From Thermolongibacillus altinsuensis (GTDB taxonomy: Bacteria; Bacillota; Bacilli; Bacillales; Anoxybacillaceae): a DNA stretch of 64,000 nucleotides. Below are positions 33,545 through 43,346 of the stretch, piece after piece. The notes below the pieces were generated by a model, which made no database searches, was not told where the DNA came from, and saw nothing but the letters and a program-made list of their open reading frames with translations. The stretch is from contig NZ_SLUL01000014.1 of NCBI RefSeq assembly GCF_004341205.1, positions 1 to 64,000 of the forward strand, written 5' to 3'. The position numbers were made by a program, and so were the translations under genes. Positions within the stretch are counted from its first letter, which is position 1; each line of letters opens with the position of its first letter.

Positions 33545-35179
33545 TCAATCTTTATTGCGACTATTCTCATAATTGAGCTTATATACCATCGCAATGAGCT
33601 GTGAGCGATCTGTTACACCTAGTTTATGGAAAATATTCGAGATATGATTTTTAACGGTATGGACACTAATAAATAAATGATCAGCAATTTCGCGGTTGCT
33701 GCGCCCTTGTATTAACTGTTTTAATACTTCCTTCTCTCTTTTAGTTAAACATTCAAGCAATTCTTTAGGCTCTTTTTCATAAGATAACACAAGTTCTTTA
33801 TGATCCCCTTCGACTAACTTTCTTAGTCTTTCTTGGCTAAAGTTGAGCAAAGTCGTGATATATACTTCCGCTTCCTTTAAATCTTCTTCCTTCTCTACAT
33901 GAACAGCTAACGCACCGTTTATTTCTTCAGATAGCAAGAAGAACGCTTCGATCATGAACCCAAATGGTGTTTTATTTAATTTTAAAAAAGAACTTTGTTT
34001 CCCCTCCAAGCAACGCTTTTCTAAATGGTTTATATATTCATCTAGCTGCTCTTGAGAAATTAAATGATTCTTTATATAATGATGCCGATTTCCAATAACA
34101 ATCGTTACCAGTTTACTTGATACAAGATATTGCGCTAAATCTCCTATCATGTGCAGCAATTCGTCAACATCATTAGCCATATTGATCACTTTACTCATAT
34201 CATTTAAATTAGAAAGCCGCATTAAATGCCGATCCAACAAAGCTAGCGTCTTCTCATATTGCAGATGAATAGTCATTACACTTGCAATCATTTGAACTGT
34301 TTTTTCAGCTTGAAAGGTGGTAAAACGTTTTGCACGAAAACTGCCGCCAAATAAAATCCCAACCAATTCGTCATCAATGATTAATGGATAGGCTAAAAAA
34401 AACGAAGGTTTTGATTTTTGTTTAAAGATAGATGATACAAATAAGTGAGATTCTGCATTTTCTATCACAAGCGGTTGCTTATTTTCAGATAAAAATTTAA
34501 CAATGGGGTCATCGCTATATAATAAAAGTTGGCGTAATGGCTTCACTTCTTCACCGATCGCATGCTTCATTAAAAATTTATCAGGGCTAATCCGCTCAGC
34601 ATACGCTACAAATTCAATCGATGGGTCTATTTTTTGAAACAGCCTTAAATGGTTTTCGACTCCCAATTTCTTTTTCGAAAACGATTGAATCATACTATTT
34701 AATAATTGAATGCGATGATGATATTCTTGTTTTTCTCTTTGTGATTGAACAAGTTGCGTACATATCTTCGCCATTTTTTCTATACATTCGATCTTCTCTT
34801 GCATCTGTTCTAATGAAACTACTTTCGCTAGATGCAGAGGATACGAATGTTGCTGTTCTTTTCGGAAGAACTCGATCCATGACTTCGTTCCTTCTTCTAT
34901 AAACACCCCTGCCCAAATGAATAAGGTTGCTTCATCTTGAACGATCACAGGAGTAATTAAAGATTTAACACCAATCACATCCGTATCGACCCACATGGCC
35001 CGACGCAACCGACCGAAATTTTTTGAAAAACGAAAAGTAGATAATATCGACTCTGTCAAATCATTCATTCTCGACACTCTTGTAACAGGAGTAAACGATT
35101 GATCCAAAATAACAACCGTAGCGTTTAATAAGGACGCATATGCTTCTTGAACGCTTTGCAATAACTTTTTTAACTCCAC
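33545..35179 (-). CDS. GAF-domain LuxR-family transcriptional regulator
   Basis: Protein of 544 aa. The N-terminal ~90 residues resemble a sensory PAS/PocR-like module, the middle (about 190-430) contains one or two GAF-like domains, and the last 65 residues are a LuxR/FixJ helix-turn-helix: [20 protein letters not shown], then [20 protein letters not shown] and [12 protein letters not shown]. No phosphorylation receiver is evident, so it probably responds to a small molecule. GAGTTAAAAAAG follows a weak ribosome-binding site. Targets are unknown; the neighbouring chemoreceptor on the same strand is a candidate. Confidence 0.82.
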   Translation of the reverse strand: MELKKLLQSVQEAYASLLNATVVILDQSFTPVTRVSRMNDLTESILSTFRFSKNFGRLRRAMWVDTDVIGVKSLITPVIVQDEATLFIWAGVFIEEGTKSWIEFFRKEQQHSYPLHLAKVVSLEQMQEKIECIEKMAKICTQLVQSQREKQEYHHRIQLLNSMIQSFSKKKLGVENHLRLFQKIDPSIEFVAYAERISPDKFLMKHAIGEEVKPLRQLLLYSDDPIVKFLSENKQPLVIENAESHLFVSSIFKQKSKPSFFLAYPLIIDDELVGILFGGSFRAKRFTTFQAEKTVQMIASVMTIHLQYEKTLALLDRHLMRLSNLNDMSKVINMANDVDELLHMIGDLAQYLVSSKLVTIVIGNRHHYIKNHLISQEQLDEYINHLEKRCLEGKQSSFLKLNKTPFGFMIEAFFLLSEEINGALAVHVEKEEDLKEAEVYITTLLNFSQERLRKLVEGDHKELVLSYEKEPKELLECLTKREKEVLKQLIQGRSNREIADHLFISVHTVKNHISNIFHKLGVTDRSQLIAMVYKLNYENSRNKD

Positions 35180-35374
35180 TTACGTTCACTCGCTTTACCA
35201 TGATATTCAATCGATGATCGATATCCCCTCCCAATAATTTATATATACTTAAAAATCAATCATTTCAAACGCGATTCTTTTAATATTTGTATCTACAGAT
35301 CGTGAGCATATTAACACCTCTTTATAGCGTTTTATAAATTAGTAATGCAAAATCCGTGCCAAGCTAATGAACCT

Positions 35375-35405
35375 CTCCCACTTACACGTTGTTTAGAGGT
35401 GGGAG
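35375..35405. other. Inverted repeat in gene-free gap, possible mobile-element relic
   Basis: The 346-bp gap 35180-35525 holds no gene. CTCCCAC (35375-35381) and GTGGGAG (35399-35405) flank a 17-nt loop that contains an alternative CCTCT/AGAGG pairing. The following CTTCTCGGTGAACATGTTAA resembles flanks I associate with IS200/IS605-type ends, but no transposase remains, so this is tentative. Confidence 0.3.
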
Positions 35406-35443
35406 ACTTCTCGGTGAACATGTTAAAATAAATTTTTGACATG

Positions 35444-35503
35444 AAAAAAGGAGAAAAGGCTTGAAGGATAAGGACTTTCCCTGTTCCCTCGAACCTTTTC
35501 CCC
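35444..35503 (-). terminator. Terminator downstream of the rRNA methyltransferase gene
   Basis: Minus-strand imperfect stem GGGGAAAAGG-TTCGA-GGG with the complementary segment CTTCAAGCCTTTTCTCC (35450-35468), followed by T6. Confidence 0.65.
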
Positions 35504-35525
35504 GCTCAATCGCAAGAGTTTATTT

Positions 35526-36890
35526 TTATTTCACCTTCAACATCAGCTGCGTAACACTTTCAACATGCGCCGTATGCGGGAACATGTCTACAGGTTGAAT
35601 AGAGTGTACGTCATAGTGTTTCGCTAACACATCCACATCTTTCGCTAATGTTGATGGATTGCATGAGACGTAGATGATTTTTTTCGGTTTTACTTTCAGA
35701 ATGGTTTCGAGCAATTTCCGATCGCAGCCTGTGCGCGGCGGATCGACAATGATGACGTCTGGCTTCCATCCTTCCTTTACCCAAGCAGGAAGCCATTTTT
35801 CTGCTTTGCCGACGACGTACATGGTGTTCGTAAAGCCGTGTTTGGCTGCGTTTTTCTTCGCATCTTCAATCGCTTCGGGAATGATATCCATGCCGCGTAC
35901 TTCTTTTGCCTCTTTCGCTAACCATAACCCGATCGAGCCTACACCGCAATATGCATCAACGATTTTTTCGTTTCCTGTTAAGGCGGCTGCTTTTTTTACT
36001 TCGTCATACAATTTGACCGTTTGAACCGGATTTAGCTGGAAAAAGGCGCGAGCCGATAATTCGAATGAAAGGTCGCCTAATACTTCTTGAATATACTCTT
36101 CTCCTTCAAGCAAAAAGGTTTCCTCTCCAAAAATAAGCGATGTTTTTTGGCCGTTAATGTTTTGCACAATCGATTTCACTTCAGGCAAACGCCTTTTCAT
36201 TTCCGAAATAAACAGCTCCTTGCGCGGAATCTCTTTTGTCGCTGTCACAAGCACCACTTGCAAGTCGCCTGTTTGGAAACCGACGCGCACAACAATCGTT
36301 CGCACAATCCCTGTTCGCTTTCGCTCATTGTAAATTGGAATTCGTAAGTCTTGTAAAATCATCTTGATCGTATTCGTTGCGCGAATCGTTTTTTCATGTT
36401 GAATGAAGCAGTGGCTAATATCGACCAAACGATGCGAATTTAAACTATACAATCCCGCGATTACTTTTTCTTTTTCTTTTCCCACTTGAAATTGGCTTTT
36501 ATTTCGATAATGCCAAGGATTGTCCATGCCAATCGTTTTGCGGATTTTGCTTTCTTCTAGCGGCTGATGAAAATGCCGTTCAAATGCTTGAATGACAATA
36601 TCTCGTTTCGCTTCAAGCTGAGCTTCATAATCAAGATGTTGCAGTTGGCATCCGCCGCACTGCTCATAAACAGGGCAACGCGGTTGAATGCGATGCGGCG
36701 ATTTTTTTCTAATTTTTTTCACGCGCGCTTCTGCATAATTTTTTTCTACTTTTGTCGCTTCCACGACTACCTCTTCCCCTGGAAGAGCTCCGGGAACAAA
36801 AACAACTTGTTTCTTAAAATATCCAACCCCTTCGCCATTAATGCCGATTCGTTTGATCGTTAACAGGAATTGTTGTCCTACTTGTATCAT
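35526..36890 (-). CDS. 23S rRNA (uracil-C5)-methyltransferase RlmCD/RumA family (YfjO-like)
   Basis: Protein of 454 aa. An N-terminal TRAM domain (to about 60) is followed by iron-sulfur cysteines C72, C78 and C81 ([10 protein letters not shown]) with a fourth near CFIQHE. The SAM-binding domain has [23 protein letters not shown] and the catalytic Cys in [12 protein letters not shown]. It methylates C5 of uridine in 23S rRNA; a tRNA target is possible for some family members. Its neighbour yfjP-like glycosylase indicates the yfjO paralogue and not yefA. Its start is 3 bp from the stop of the upstream gene, so they are co-transcribed. Confidence 0.9.
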   Translation of the reverse strand: MIQVGQQFLLTIKRIGINGEGVGYFKKQVVFVPGALPGEEVVVEATKVEKNYAEARVKKIRKKSPHRIQPRCPVYEQCGGCQLQHLDYEAQLEAKRDIVIQAFERHFHQPLEESKIRKTIGMDNPWHYRNKSQFQVGKEKEKVIAGLYSLNSHRLVDISHCFIQHEKTIRATNTIKMILQDLRIPIYNERKRTGIVRTIVVRVGFQTGDLQVVLVTATKEIPRKELFISEMKRRLPEVKSIVQNINGQKTSLIFGEETFLLEGEEYIQEVLGDLSFELSARAFFQLNPVQTVKLYDEVKKAAALTGNEKIVDAYCGVGSIGLWLAKEAKEVRGMDIIPEAIEDAKKNAAKHGFTNTMYVVGKAEKWLPAWVKEGWKPDVIIVDPPRTGCDRKLLETILKVKPKKIIYVSCNPSTLAKDVDVLAKHYDVHSIQPVDMFPHTAHVESVTQLMLKVK

Positions 36891-36893
36891 GGA

Positions 36894-37766
36894 TCATTCT
36901 CCTTCTATACTTCTCCATAAATAAAAAGTGGCATAGCTTAAATACGGCTTCCATCGTTCGCTCATTGCATCCATTTGTTCCATCGTTGGTTTCTTTTCTA
37001 ACGCCAAAAGACGTTGCATCGCTTTTTGCAAGCCAAGGTCCGCTTTCGGGAAAATATTTGGTCTCCCAAGCCCGAACAATAGAAAATTTTGGACCGTCCA
37101 TGGACCGACGCCGCGAATCGGAAGAAGCCGTTTCATGATTTCTTCATCGGACTGTGAAGCCAGTTCATTTAAATCGAGCATTCCTTCTGCAACCATCTTG
37201 GATAGATCAATGATATATTCTGCTTTCTTTGCGCTAAATTGCAAGGCGCGTACATCGTCATAATGCAAGGAGGCGACGGTCTCCGGCTGCGGATAAAACC
37301 ATACACCATCCTTCTCCATGCCAAACTGCTTCACGAACCGTTCTGTCAGCCGATAAGCAAACGTCATATTGACTTGCTGGTGAATGATGCATTTCAGCAA
37401 GCAAAAATATAAATCGACATCTAACATAAGCGGCATTCCTTCAAAGCGGATAAAAAGGTCGCGCAGTTCGGTTTGTAAAAAATGTTCTTGAATCGGTTTG
37501 AGCGGCACGTTCCACTGAAAAATCGTTGCGATTCGTTCAATGATTTCATCTTTGAATTTCGCTTGGTCAGCCGAAACAAGAAAACACGGCTCCTGTCGCG
37601 AACCGATCGATTGAACAGAAACAACGACAGGTTCGCGCTCAATGTACATCGGCACGCGAATCCATTGTTCGTTCAAATCCATGCAGACGAGCGGTTGCTG
37701 ACCCAATTTTTGCAAGACAAGGGAAAAATCATAAGGCGGTTGAACCTGTATTTTTTCTTGCCACAT
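36894..37766 (-). CDS. yfjP: DNA-3-methyladenine glycosylase, AlkA-like (YfjP)
   Basis: Protein of 290 aa. The HhH-GPD fold is in the C-terminal two-thirds: LLKCIIHQQVNMTFAYRLTE, the hairpin LLPIRGVGPWTVQNFLLFGL, and the catalytic Asp in FPKADLGLQKAM. There is no C-terminal cysteine cluster, as expected for AlkA types. It removes alkylated purines. It is the first gene of a two-gene unit with the rRNA methyltransferase. Confidence 0.88.
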   Translation of the reverse strand: MWQEKIQVQPPYDFSLVLQKLGQQPLVCMDLNEQWIRVPMYIEREPVVVSVQSIGSRQEPCFLVSADQAKFKDEIIERIATIFQWNVPLKPIQEHFLQTELRDLFIRFEGMPLMLDVDLYFCLLKCIIHQQVNMTFAYRLTERFVKQFGMEKDGVWFYPQPETVASLHYDDVRALQFSAKKAEYIIDLSKMVAEGMLDLNELASQSDEEIMKRLLPIRGVGPWTVQNFLLFGLGRPNIFPKADLGLQKAMQRLLALEKKPTMEQMDAMSERWKPYLSYATFYLWRSIEGE

Positions 37767-37814
37767 CCACTTTCGATCCTTTCCGCAAAAATTATAATAT
37801 CATACACGTTGAAA

Positions 37815-37841
37815 GCCCTTTGAATCGTTTGTTCAAAGGGC
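37815..37841 (-). terminator. Weak terminator at the pdaA end
   Basis: Perfect 10-bp stem GCCCTTTGAA (37815-37824) with its complement (37832-37841), overlapping the pdaA stop. The following minus-strand T-run is short (TTT), so termination may be partial. Confidence 0.5.
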
Positions 37842-38618
37842 GAATAACCAAGGATGAAACATTGCTTTCTCTACCATTAAATCATCTAAGCTCTTAAATG
37901 TATACCCTTGCTTTTGTAAATCGTCAATCACCTTTTCTAACGCATCGGCATTATCTTTCGAAACGGTATGCAGCAAAAGAATCGCTCCCGGATGAATTTG
38001 CTTCATAATATTTTCGTAAGCATATTGCCAGCCTTTTTGTTGATGAACGTTCCAATCAACAAAGGCAAGCGACCAAAACACATGATAATAGCCTAATTCT
38101 TTCGCTATTCGCATCGTCCTTTCATCAAAAATGCCGCGCGGCGGACGAAGGTAATTCATGTTCCGTTGACCGGTTAACAGTTCTGTTTTTTTGCGAACCA
38201 TTTCTAACTCACGGCGCAACTTCTCATCACTGACTGTTGTTAAATCTGGGTGATGCCAAGAGTGGTTTCCGACGATATGCCCTTCTTTTACCATTCTTTT
38301 CACTAAATGCGGAGCCGATTGCAAATAATGACCCGTTACAAAAAACGTAGCAGGGACGTTCTTTTCTTTTAAAATATTTAAAATCTTCTCGGTATAGCCG
38401 TTTTCATATCCGTTATCAAATGTTAAATAAATTTCTTTTTTCGTGGTGTTGCCGAGATAAAAAGCATCGTACTTCGCAAGCAATTCATCCAATTCTTTCC
38501 CTGCCGAAGGGGGCATATGATTTTCGCTTCGTTTAAATCCCCACGATAATGCATACGTTTCATGACTGCACACAAATGTAAACAAAAAAATAACGATGCT
38601 ATAGACCATTTTTCTCAT
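37833..38618 (-). CDS. pdaA: Spore cortex delta-lactam biosynthesis deacetylase PdaA
   Basis: Protein of 261 aa starting MRKMVYSIVIFLFTF behind GGAGGG; a start five codons earlier overlaps this site. It has a signal peptide (about 1-23). The polysaccharide deacetylase domain has the PdaA signature IYLTFDNGYENGYTEKIL (Asn in place of the second Asp of ordinary NodB proteins), ligands in VGNHSWHHPDL, RPPRG and LLHTVS. It deacetylates N-acetylmuramic acid on the way to muramic delta-lactam in the spore cortex, needed for germination. It is the yfjS position, two genes from yfjO. Confidence 0.93.
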   Translation of the reverse strand: MRKMVYSIVIFLFTFVCSHETYALSWGFKRSENHMPPSAGKELDELLAKYDAFYLGNTTKKEIYLTFDNGYENGYTEKILNILKEKNVPATFFVTGHYLQSAPHLVKRMVKEGHIVGNHSWHHPDLTTVSDEKLRRELEMVRKKTELLTGQRNMNYLRPPRGIFDERTMRIAKELGYYHVFWSLAFVDWNVHQQKGWQYAYENIMKQIHPGAILLLHTVSKDNADALEKVIDDLQKQGYTFKSLDDLMVEKAMFHPWLFAL

Positions 38619-38681
38619 GACGAAACCCTCCATTCATCCATGCATTAGTTATAGGTTTTTCTTTCTTTCATTTTTTATGAC

Positions 38682-38722
38682 AAAAAAGACCGTCTAGCCA
38701 AAAGCTAAACGGTCTTTCGTTT
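38682..38722 (-). terminator. Terminator downstream of fumarase
   Basis: Minus-strand stem GAAAGACCGTTTAGC with GCTAGACGGTCTTTTTT (arms 38682-38698 and 38704-38718, one G-U), ending in a T6 run. Confidence 0.85.
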
Positions 38723-38726
38723 TTCA

Positions 38727-40259
38727 TTATTTAAACACAGGGTCTTTAAATTGCGCTAATTTTTCAAGCGATGATTTTTCAACATCCTCATGAAGGCTGT
38801 TTCCGTGCGAATCCATCGTCACGACAGCCGTAAAGTTTTCAACCCGCAAATGCCACATCGCTTCAGGAATACCGAATTCTAAAAAGTCGACGCCTTCGAC
38901 GGATTTGATACAGTCCGCATAATATTGTGCCGCACCGCCAATCGCATTTAAGTACACGCCACCATGTTCTTTTAATGCCGCCAGCGTTTTCGCGCCCATG
39001 CCGCCTTTTCCGATCACGGCACGAATACCAAATTTTTTCATAATTTCGCCTTGATAAGGTTCCTCGCGAATGCTTGTCGTCGGTCCCGCCGCTTTCACTT
39101 GCCAGTTTCCATTTTCATCTTTTAGCATCACTGGACCGCAATGGTAAATAATTTGTCCGTTTAAATCGACTGGCGAATCATGGTCCATTAAATATTTATG
39201 AATCGCATCGCGTCCTGTATAAATCATGCCGTTAATGCGAACGACATCACCGACTTTGAGCTGGCGAATTTGTTCTTCGGTAATCGGTGCTTCTAACACG
39301 ACTTCACGCACTTCTTTTGTGTTTGTTTCATACTGTTCGTCATGACCAAAATCGACATCGTCGCCATCTTGATAAAGCCACTCTTGAATCTCTCCAGTTG
39401 CTGGATCGATGATGACACCAAGGCGGCGGAATGCCCAACAGTTATAAGCAACCGATACGAAGAAACTCGCTGGAATGCGATGCATCACACCGATTTTACA
39501 GCCAAGAAGCGTTGTCTCTCCGCCGAATCCCATCGTACCAATGCCAAGCTTGTTCGCAGCTTCCATAATATATTCTTCCAGTTGTCGCAACTGCTCGTTC
39601 GGGTTGACATCATCGACAGGACGGAATAGTTGCTCCTTCGCTAAATCGTAACCTGAAGAGCGATCACCGCCAATGCCCACGCCGATAAATCCAGCGCTGC
39701 ATCCTTGGCCTTGCGCTTGATACACCGCATGTAAAATGCATTTGCGAATGCCATCTAAATCGCGGCCAGCTCGTCCTAACCCTTCTAATTCGCAAGGAAG
39801 GCTATATTGAATGTTTTTATTTTCACAGCCGCCTCCTTTTAAAATAAGGCGAACATCAATATAGTCTTTCTCCCATTGCTCAAATTTAATGACAGGAATG
39901 CCGATTCCAAGATTATCTCCGCTATTTTCGCCCGTTAGTGAATCAACAGAGTTCGGACGCAGTTTCCCATCTTTTGTCGCTTGAGCAATCGCCTGGTTAA
40001 TCGCTTTTTTCATTTCGATTTGATTGACGCCGACCGGAACTTTAATTTTAAATGTCGGAAGGCCCGTGTCTTGGCAAATAGGCGAAATGTTTTCATCCGC
40101 CATTTGAATATTTTTCACAATCGTTGCTAATGACATGGCCGCACGCGTTCCTGCATTTTCTTTCATTCTTGCTCGCGCGATCGCCCGACGCACATCTTTT
40201 GGCAGCTTCGTTGATGTTTCCACAATGAGCTTGTACATACTTTCTTGAAACTTTTCCAC
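38727..40259 (-). CDS. fumA: Class I (iron-sulfur) fumarate hydratase
   Basis: Protein of 510 aa with a GTG start (MEKFQESMYKLIVETS) 8 nt behind AGGGGAAGGGGAG; a TTG 13 codons upstream is less likely. It is a fused alpha-beta class I hydro-lyase. Cysteines for the 4Fe-4S cluster are in ISPICQDTGLP, KGGGCENKN and TLLGCKIG. The C-terminal beta part contains GPTTSIREEPYQGE, then IGKGGMGAKTLAALKEHGG. It interconverts fumarate and malate and is oxygen- and superoxide-sensitive. B. subtilis uses the class II enzyme, so presence of class I fits the Geobacillus/Anoxybacillus side. Confidence 0.92.
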   Translation of the reverse strand: MEKFQESMYKLIVETSTKLPKDVRRAIARARMKENAGTRAAMSLATIVKNIQMADENISPICQDTGLPTFKIKVPVGVNQIEMKKAINQAIAQATKDGKLRPNSVDSLTGENSGDNLGIGIPVIKFEQWEKDYIDVRLILKGGGCENKNIQYSLPCELEGLGRAGRDLDGIRKCILHAVYQAQGQGCSAGFIGVGIGGDRSSGYDLAKEQLFRPVDDVNPNEQLRQLEEYIMEAANKLGIGTMGFGGETTLLGCKIGVMHRIPASFFVSVAYNCWAFRRLGVIIDPATGEIQEWLYQDGDDVDFGHDEQYETNTKEVREVVLEAPITEEQIRQLKVGDVVRINGMIYTGRDAIHKYLMDHDSPVDLNGQIIYHCGPVMLKDENGNWQVKAAGPTTSIREEPYQGEIMKKFGIRAVIGKGGMGAKTLAALKEHGGVYLNAIGGAAQYYADCIKSVEGVDFLEFGIPEAMWHLRVENFTAVVTMDSHGNSLHEDVEKSSLEKLAQFKDPVFK

Positions 40260-40366
40260 GGTAAACTCCCCTTCCCCTTTGTTTAAGATATGTATCAATA
40301 TTTAGAATACTCCACTATTCATTATATCCCTTTTTATATGAAAAGGCATTCATTTGCAAATAAAAA

Positions 40367-40383
40367 AGCCGCCTTAGCGACTT
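40367..40383 (-). terminator. Terminator at the end of the SE1561-like gene
   Basis: Minus-strand GTCGC-TAAG-GCGGC followed by T6; the stop codon lies in the hairpin. Confidence 0.7.
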
Positions 40384-40568
40384 TTTTCCCAATCTTTTTT
40401 GAAGCGTTCATACTTCATTTGTAAATCATCAAGCACGCGAATGAGGCGATCGATATCTTCTAAATCGGCCGTTTCCGGATCAAGCGCATCGATCACTTCA
40501 AGAAACATATTTAACCGATTTTTCAAATATTCTAATTGTAGACCTTGATCATAAACTGCGTTGCCCAA
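40374..40568 (-). CDS. SE1561-family small protein
   Basis: Protein of 64 aa with a TTG start 7 nt after AAGGAGG (the ORF is open ten codons further upstream). It is acidic and helical, probably coiled: YLKNRLNMFLEVIDALDPET, then IDRLIRVLDDLQMKYERFKK. It resembles the small Firmicute proteins named SE1561 family. Function unknown. It is divergent from yfkAB. Confidence 0.65.
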   Translation of the reverse strand: MGNAVYDQGLQLEYLKNRLNMFLEVIDALDPETADLEDIDRLIRVLDDLQMKYERFKKDWEKSR

Positions 40569-40679
40569 AAAAATCCCTCCTTCCTCACCATCGTACATGA
40601 AGCCATCATCATTGACAACAACAAACAGTGTTTTACATAATTAACGTTAGTCTAAAATTAAAAATAAAGGAGTTTCGAG

Positions 40680-41807
40680 ATGGAAACTTTATCATTTCAA
40701 CCGATTACCCCTTCATATGATCCGTGGGAAGCTTATTTAGATGTTAAGCAGTATGGAAAACTTGAGCTTACGAATATCGAATTTACAACGACAACCCTCT
40801 GTAACATGCGTTGTGAACATTGTGCAGTTGGCTATACATTGCAAACGAAAGATCCAGAAGCGCTGCCGCTTGATTTGCTTATTCGCCGGCTAGAAGAAAT
40901 CCCAAATTTACGTTCGTTAAGCATTACGGGCGGCGAGCCGATGCTTTCGTTAAAGTCCGTCGAACAATATGTTGTTCCTTTGTTAAAGTATGCGCATGAA
41001 CGAGGAGTTCGTACGCAAATCAACTCGAATTTGACATTGGATCTGGAACGATATGAAAAAATTATTCCTTATTTAGATGTATTGCACATTTCACATAACT
41101 GGGGAACGATTGAAGACTTCGTTGAAGCCGGCTTTGCGATGATGGAACGCAAGCCATCGATCGCACAAAGGGAGAAGTATTTTGAACGAATGATTGAAAA
41201 TGCGCGTGCCATTGCGGATATGGGTGTCATCGTTTCGGCGGAAACGATGATCAATAAACGAACATTGCCGCATTTAGAAAAAATTCATCGCCAAATTGTG
41301 GATGAGATGCACTGTAAACGTCACGAAGTTCATCCGATGTATCCGAGCGATTTCGCAAGTTCGCTTGAAACATTAACATTAGATGAATTGCGCCAAGCAA
41401 TTCACCATTTGTTGGATGTGCGCGATGGAAATGTTTGGATGTTGTTCGGCACGCTTCCATTTTATCCATGCAGCGATAATGAAGAAGATTTAGCTTTATT
41501 GAAACGGTTGTATAATAGTAAAAACGTGACGGTTCGCAACGACCCAGATGGCCGTTCTCGCTTAAACGTCAATATTTTCACAGGCGATATTATTGTCACC
41601 GACTTCGGTGATGAACCGTCGCTCGGAAATATTCAAACAGATTCGCTTCTTACCGCATATGAACGATGGATGAATTCACCTCTGGCTAAAACATTAAATT
41701 GCCATTGCCCTTCTGCACAATGCTTAGGGCCGAACGTGCTCGTAAAAAATCGTTATTATCCAAATGTTGATTTTACGAAACGGAAAGCGAAAATAAGCCG
41801 CTCATAA
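40680..41807 (+). CDS. yfkAB: Radical SAM protein YfkAB
   Basis: Protein of 375 aa. The radical SAM cluster motif is CNMRCEHC (C-x3-C-x2-C, about residues 41-48) and the SAM-binding GGEP follows (TGGEPMLSL). A second cysteine motif CHCPSAQC near residue 340 is the CxCxxxxC signature of the YfkAB family and may hold an auxiliary cluster. The region ENARAIADMGVIVSAETMIN is typical of the barrel. The substrate is unknown to me. In B. subtilis the gene is annotated in two parts (yfkA/yfkB); here it is one frame. Confidence 0.88.
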   Translation: METLSFQPITPSYDPWEAYLDVKQYGKLELTNIEFTTTTLCNMRCEHCAVGYTLQTKDPEALPLDLLIRRLEEIPNLRSLSITGGEPMLSLKSVEQYVVPLLKYAHERGVRTQINSNLTLDLERYEKIIPYLDVLHISHNWGTIEDFVEAGFAMMERKPSIAQREKYFERMIENARAIADMGVIVSAETMINKRTLPHLEKIHRQIVDEMHCKRHEVHPMYPSDFASSLETLTLDELRQAIHHLLDVRDGNVWMLFGTLPFYPCSDNEEDLALLKRLYNSKNVTVRNDPDGRSRLNVNIFTGDIIVTDFGDEPSLGNIQTDSLLTAYERWMNSPLAKTLNCHCPSAQCLGPNVLVKNRYYPNVDFTKRKAKISRS

Positions 41808-41839
41808 AAAACGTCAAGGTAAAAACCTTGACGTTTTTT
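41806..41839. terminator. Bidirectional terminator, yfkAB/yfkD
   Basis: Stem AAAAACGTCAAGGT with ACCTTGACGTTTTTT (arms around 41807-41820 and 41825-41839). Confidence 0.88.
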
Positions 41840-42614
41840 ATCTTGGAATATCACTGGAAACGAATGAGAACGAGAGGCGGTCTTGTACCGGAATCCAGGC
41901 TCCAATTCCTTGAGAAGTGACATTTTTAACGAGAACGCTTTTTTTGTTTCCTTTTAATACAATATACACTTCTCCGTACGTTACTTTTCCTTTTTCGTTG
42001 ACAGCAGGAGCGTATGCATATAAATATCCTAACTTTCTCGCATGAACGTTATACATTTGCTCCTTTTTTGTTCCTGCACCGATAAATGTGCTAAAGGAAA
42101 GCGGCAAATTTGTTTTGCTCATCGCTGTCAACAACATCATTTTTTTGACTGCTTCTTCATTCGGAACGCTTGCCGTTAATCCGCCTCGAACATGTTTTTG
42201 CATCTCCTGTTTATACATGAGGCGCACCGGCGCTTTTCCGCCGCGATTGTCATAGAAATTTGTATTCACTTTTTGATATTCCCAATTGGTCGTCGTTTCT
42301 GTTGACTCGTAATTGAGCGGCCATTGTCCCAAATAAATCGTTGCTTTATACCCAATCGCAAACGGTGTACTTGAAATAGATGATTCATTTAATAGACGAA
42401 TTAATTCTGGATTTTTGATTTTGACATTAGCGGAAGCAAGCAATTCTTTCGCAAGTTCGCTCGGTTGCAAATAAGGGAGATTTTGCGTTGGGTTTGGGTA
42501 CGTATTTTCTTTCGAAATATCAACAACAGAACTAGGAAGTTTCACATTTGCTTCACTAACACATGGATGGAGAAGAAAAACACTAAATAAACTGATCATA
42601 ATCCATTTTTTCAT
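41838..42614 (-). CDS. yfkD: YfkD family exported protein
   Basis: Protein of 258 aa starting MKKWIMISLFSVFLLHP behind GAGAGGGG; 31 upstream codons are rejected. It has a cleavable signal peptide (cut likely after SEA, about residue 22); the Cys before it is not in a lipobox. The mature part is rich in Thr, Asn and beta strands (FAIGYKATIYLGQWPLNYES, YNVHARKLGYLYAYAPAVNE). The family is conserved in Bacillaceae with unknown function, probably at the cell surface or in the spore envelope. It is followed downstream by the yfkAB terminator. Confidence 0.85.
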   Translation of the reverse strand: MKKWIMISLFSVFLLHPCVSEANVKLPSSVVDISKENTYPNPTQNLPYLQPSELAKELLASANVKIKNPELIRLLNESSISSTPFAIGYKATIYLGQWPLNYESTETTTNWEYQKVNTNFYDNRGGKAPVRLMYKQEMQKHVRGGLTASVPNEEAVKKMMLLTAMSKTNLPLSFSTFIGAGTKKEQMYNVHARKLGYLYAYAPAVNEKGKVTYGEVYIVLKGNKKSVLVKNVTSQGIGAWIPVQDRLSFSFVSSDIPR

Positions 42615-42688
42615 CCACGAAACCCCTCTCTTTAAACTTCGTTCAACGTTTATTTTTTTCAAAATGTCATGATTTATCCTTTGACAAT

Positions 42689-42718
42689 AAAAAAAACCGC
42701 TAGCCAACTGCTAGCGGT
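42689..42718 (-). terminator. Terminator downstream of the YczE/YitT-like gene
   Basis: Minus-strand perfect 9-bp stem ACCGCTAGC/GCTAGCGGT (42710-42718 with 42696-42704) followed by T7; it overlaps the stop codon. Confidence 0.88.
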
Positions 42719-43313
42719 ACTGCAAACGCCGAAAAATCGTTTGACATTTTGGATAGAAAAACTGAATGAGCGGTCCAATGAGAAACGTAATAATCACGGT
42801 TCCAATCCCGATCGGGCCGTTAAAGAAAAACGCTAAAATGAGAGCCAATAATTCAGCTAACGTTTTAGCAGCTTGAATGCTCACATTTAACTTCTGATGT
42901 AAAACCATCATAAATTGATCAATGGGATTGAGCGGAAACTGTGTTTGGAGATATAGCGCTACGCCAATCGAAATAACGATCAACCCAAAAATAAGAATGC
43001 CAAAACGAAAAAATAAACCAGACGGTGCCCAATGTTTAAAAACCAATTCAAGCCAAAAGTCAACAAATGTCCCAATTAAAACAATTGTCAACAACGCGAA
43101 AATTTCTGGAAATTTTTTTAACAACACCGCATTAAGAATAATGAGAACAATCCCAACGATCATAACCCACGTTCCGACTGTAAAACCGACTGTTTTCGCT
43201 AACCCAACGTTCAGCGCATCCCATGCTCCTGCGCCAAGATCGGCTTTAATCGTTAATACAACACCGAATGAAAGGATCAATAAGCCGATTACGTAAAAAA
43301 GAAAACGATACAT
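42711..43313 (-). CDS. YczE/YitT family integral membrane protein
   Basis: Protein of 200 aa with five membrane segments. The signature near the start, LTIKADLGAGAWDALNVGLA, with the later LNPIDQFMMVLHQKLNVSI, is typical of the YczE/YyaS/YitT group. The role is unknown; YczE itself influences lipopeptide production in B. subtilis, but that cannot be transferred. It lies between the cation exchanger and yfkD. Confidence 0.78.
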   Translation of the reverse strand: MYRFLFYVIGLLILSFGVVLTIKADLGAGAWDALNVGLAKTVGFTVGTWVMIVGIVLIILNAVLLKKFPEIFALLTIVLIGTFVDFWLELVFKHWAPSGLFFRFGILIFGLIVISIGVALYLQTQFPLNPIDQFMMVLHQKLNVSIQAAKTLAELLALILAFFFNGPIGIGTVIITFLIGPLIQFFYPKCQTIFRRLQYR

Positions 43314-43346
43314 AAGAGCCTCCTAGAAGTATGGTGTTTAAGAAGA

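Noticed and set aside
35180-35525. Intact insertion sequence in the gap before the rRNA methyltransferase gene
   Set aside because: No transposase frame or target duplication is visible, only a small inverted repeat.
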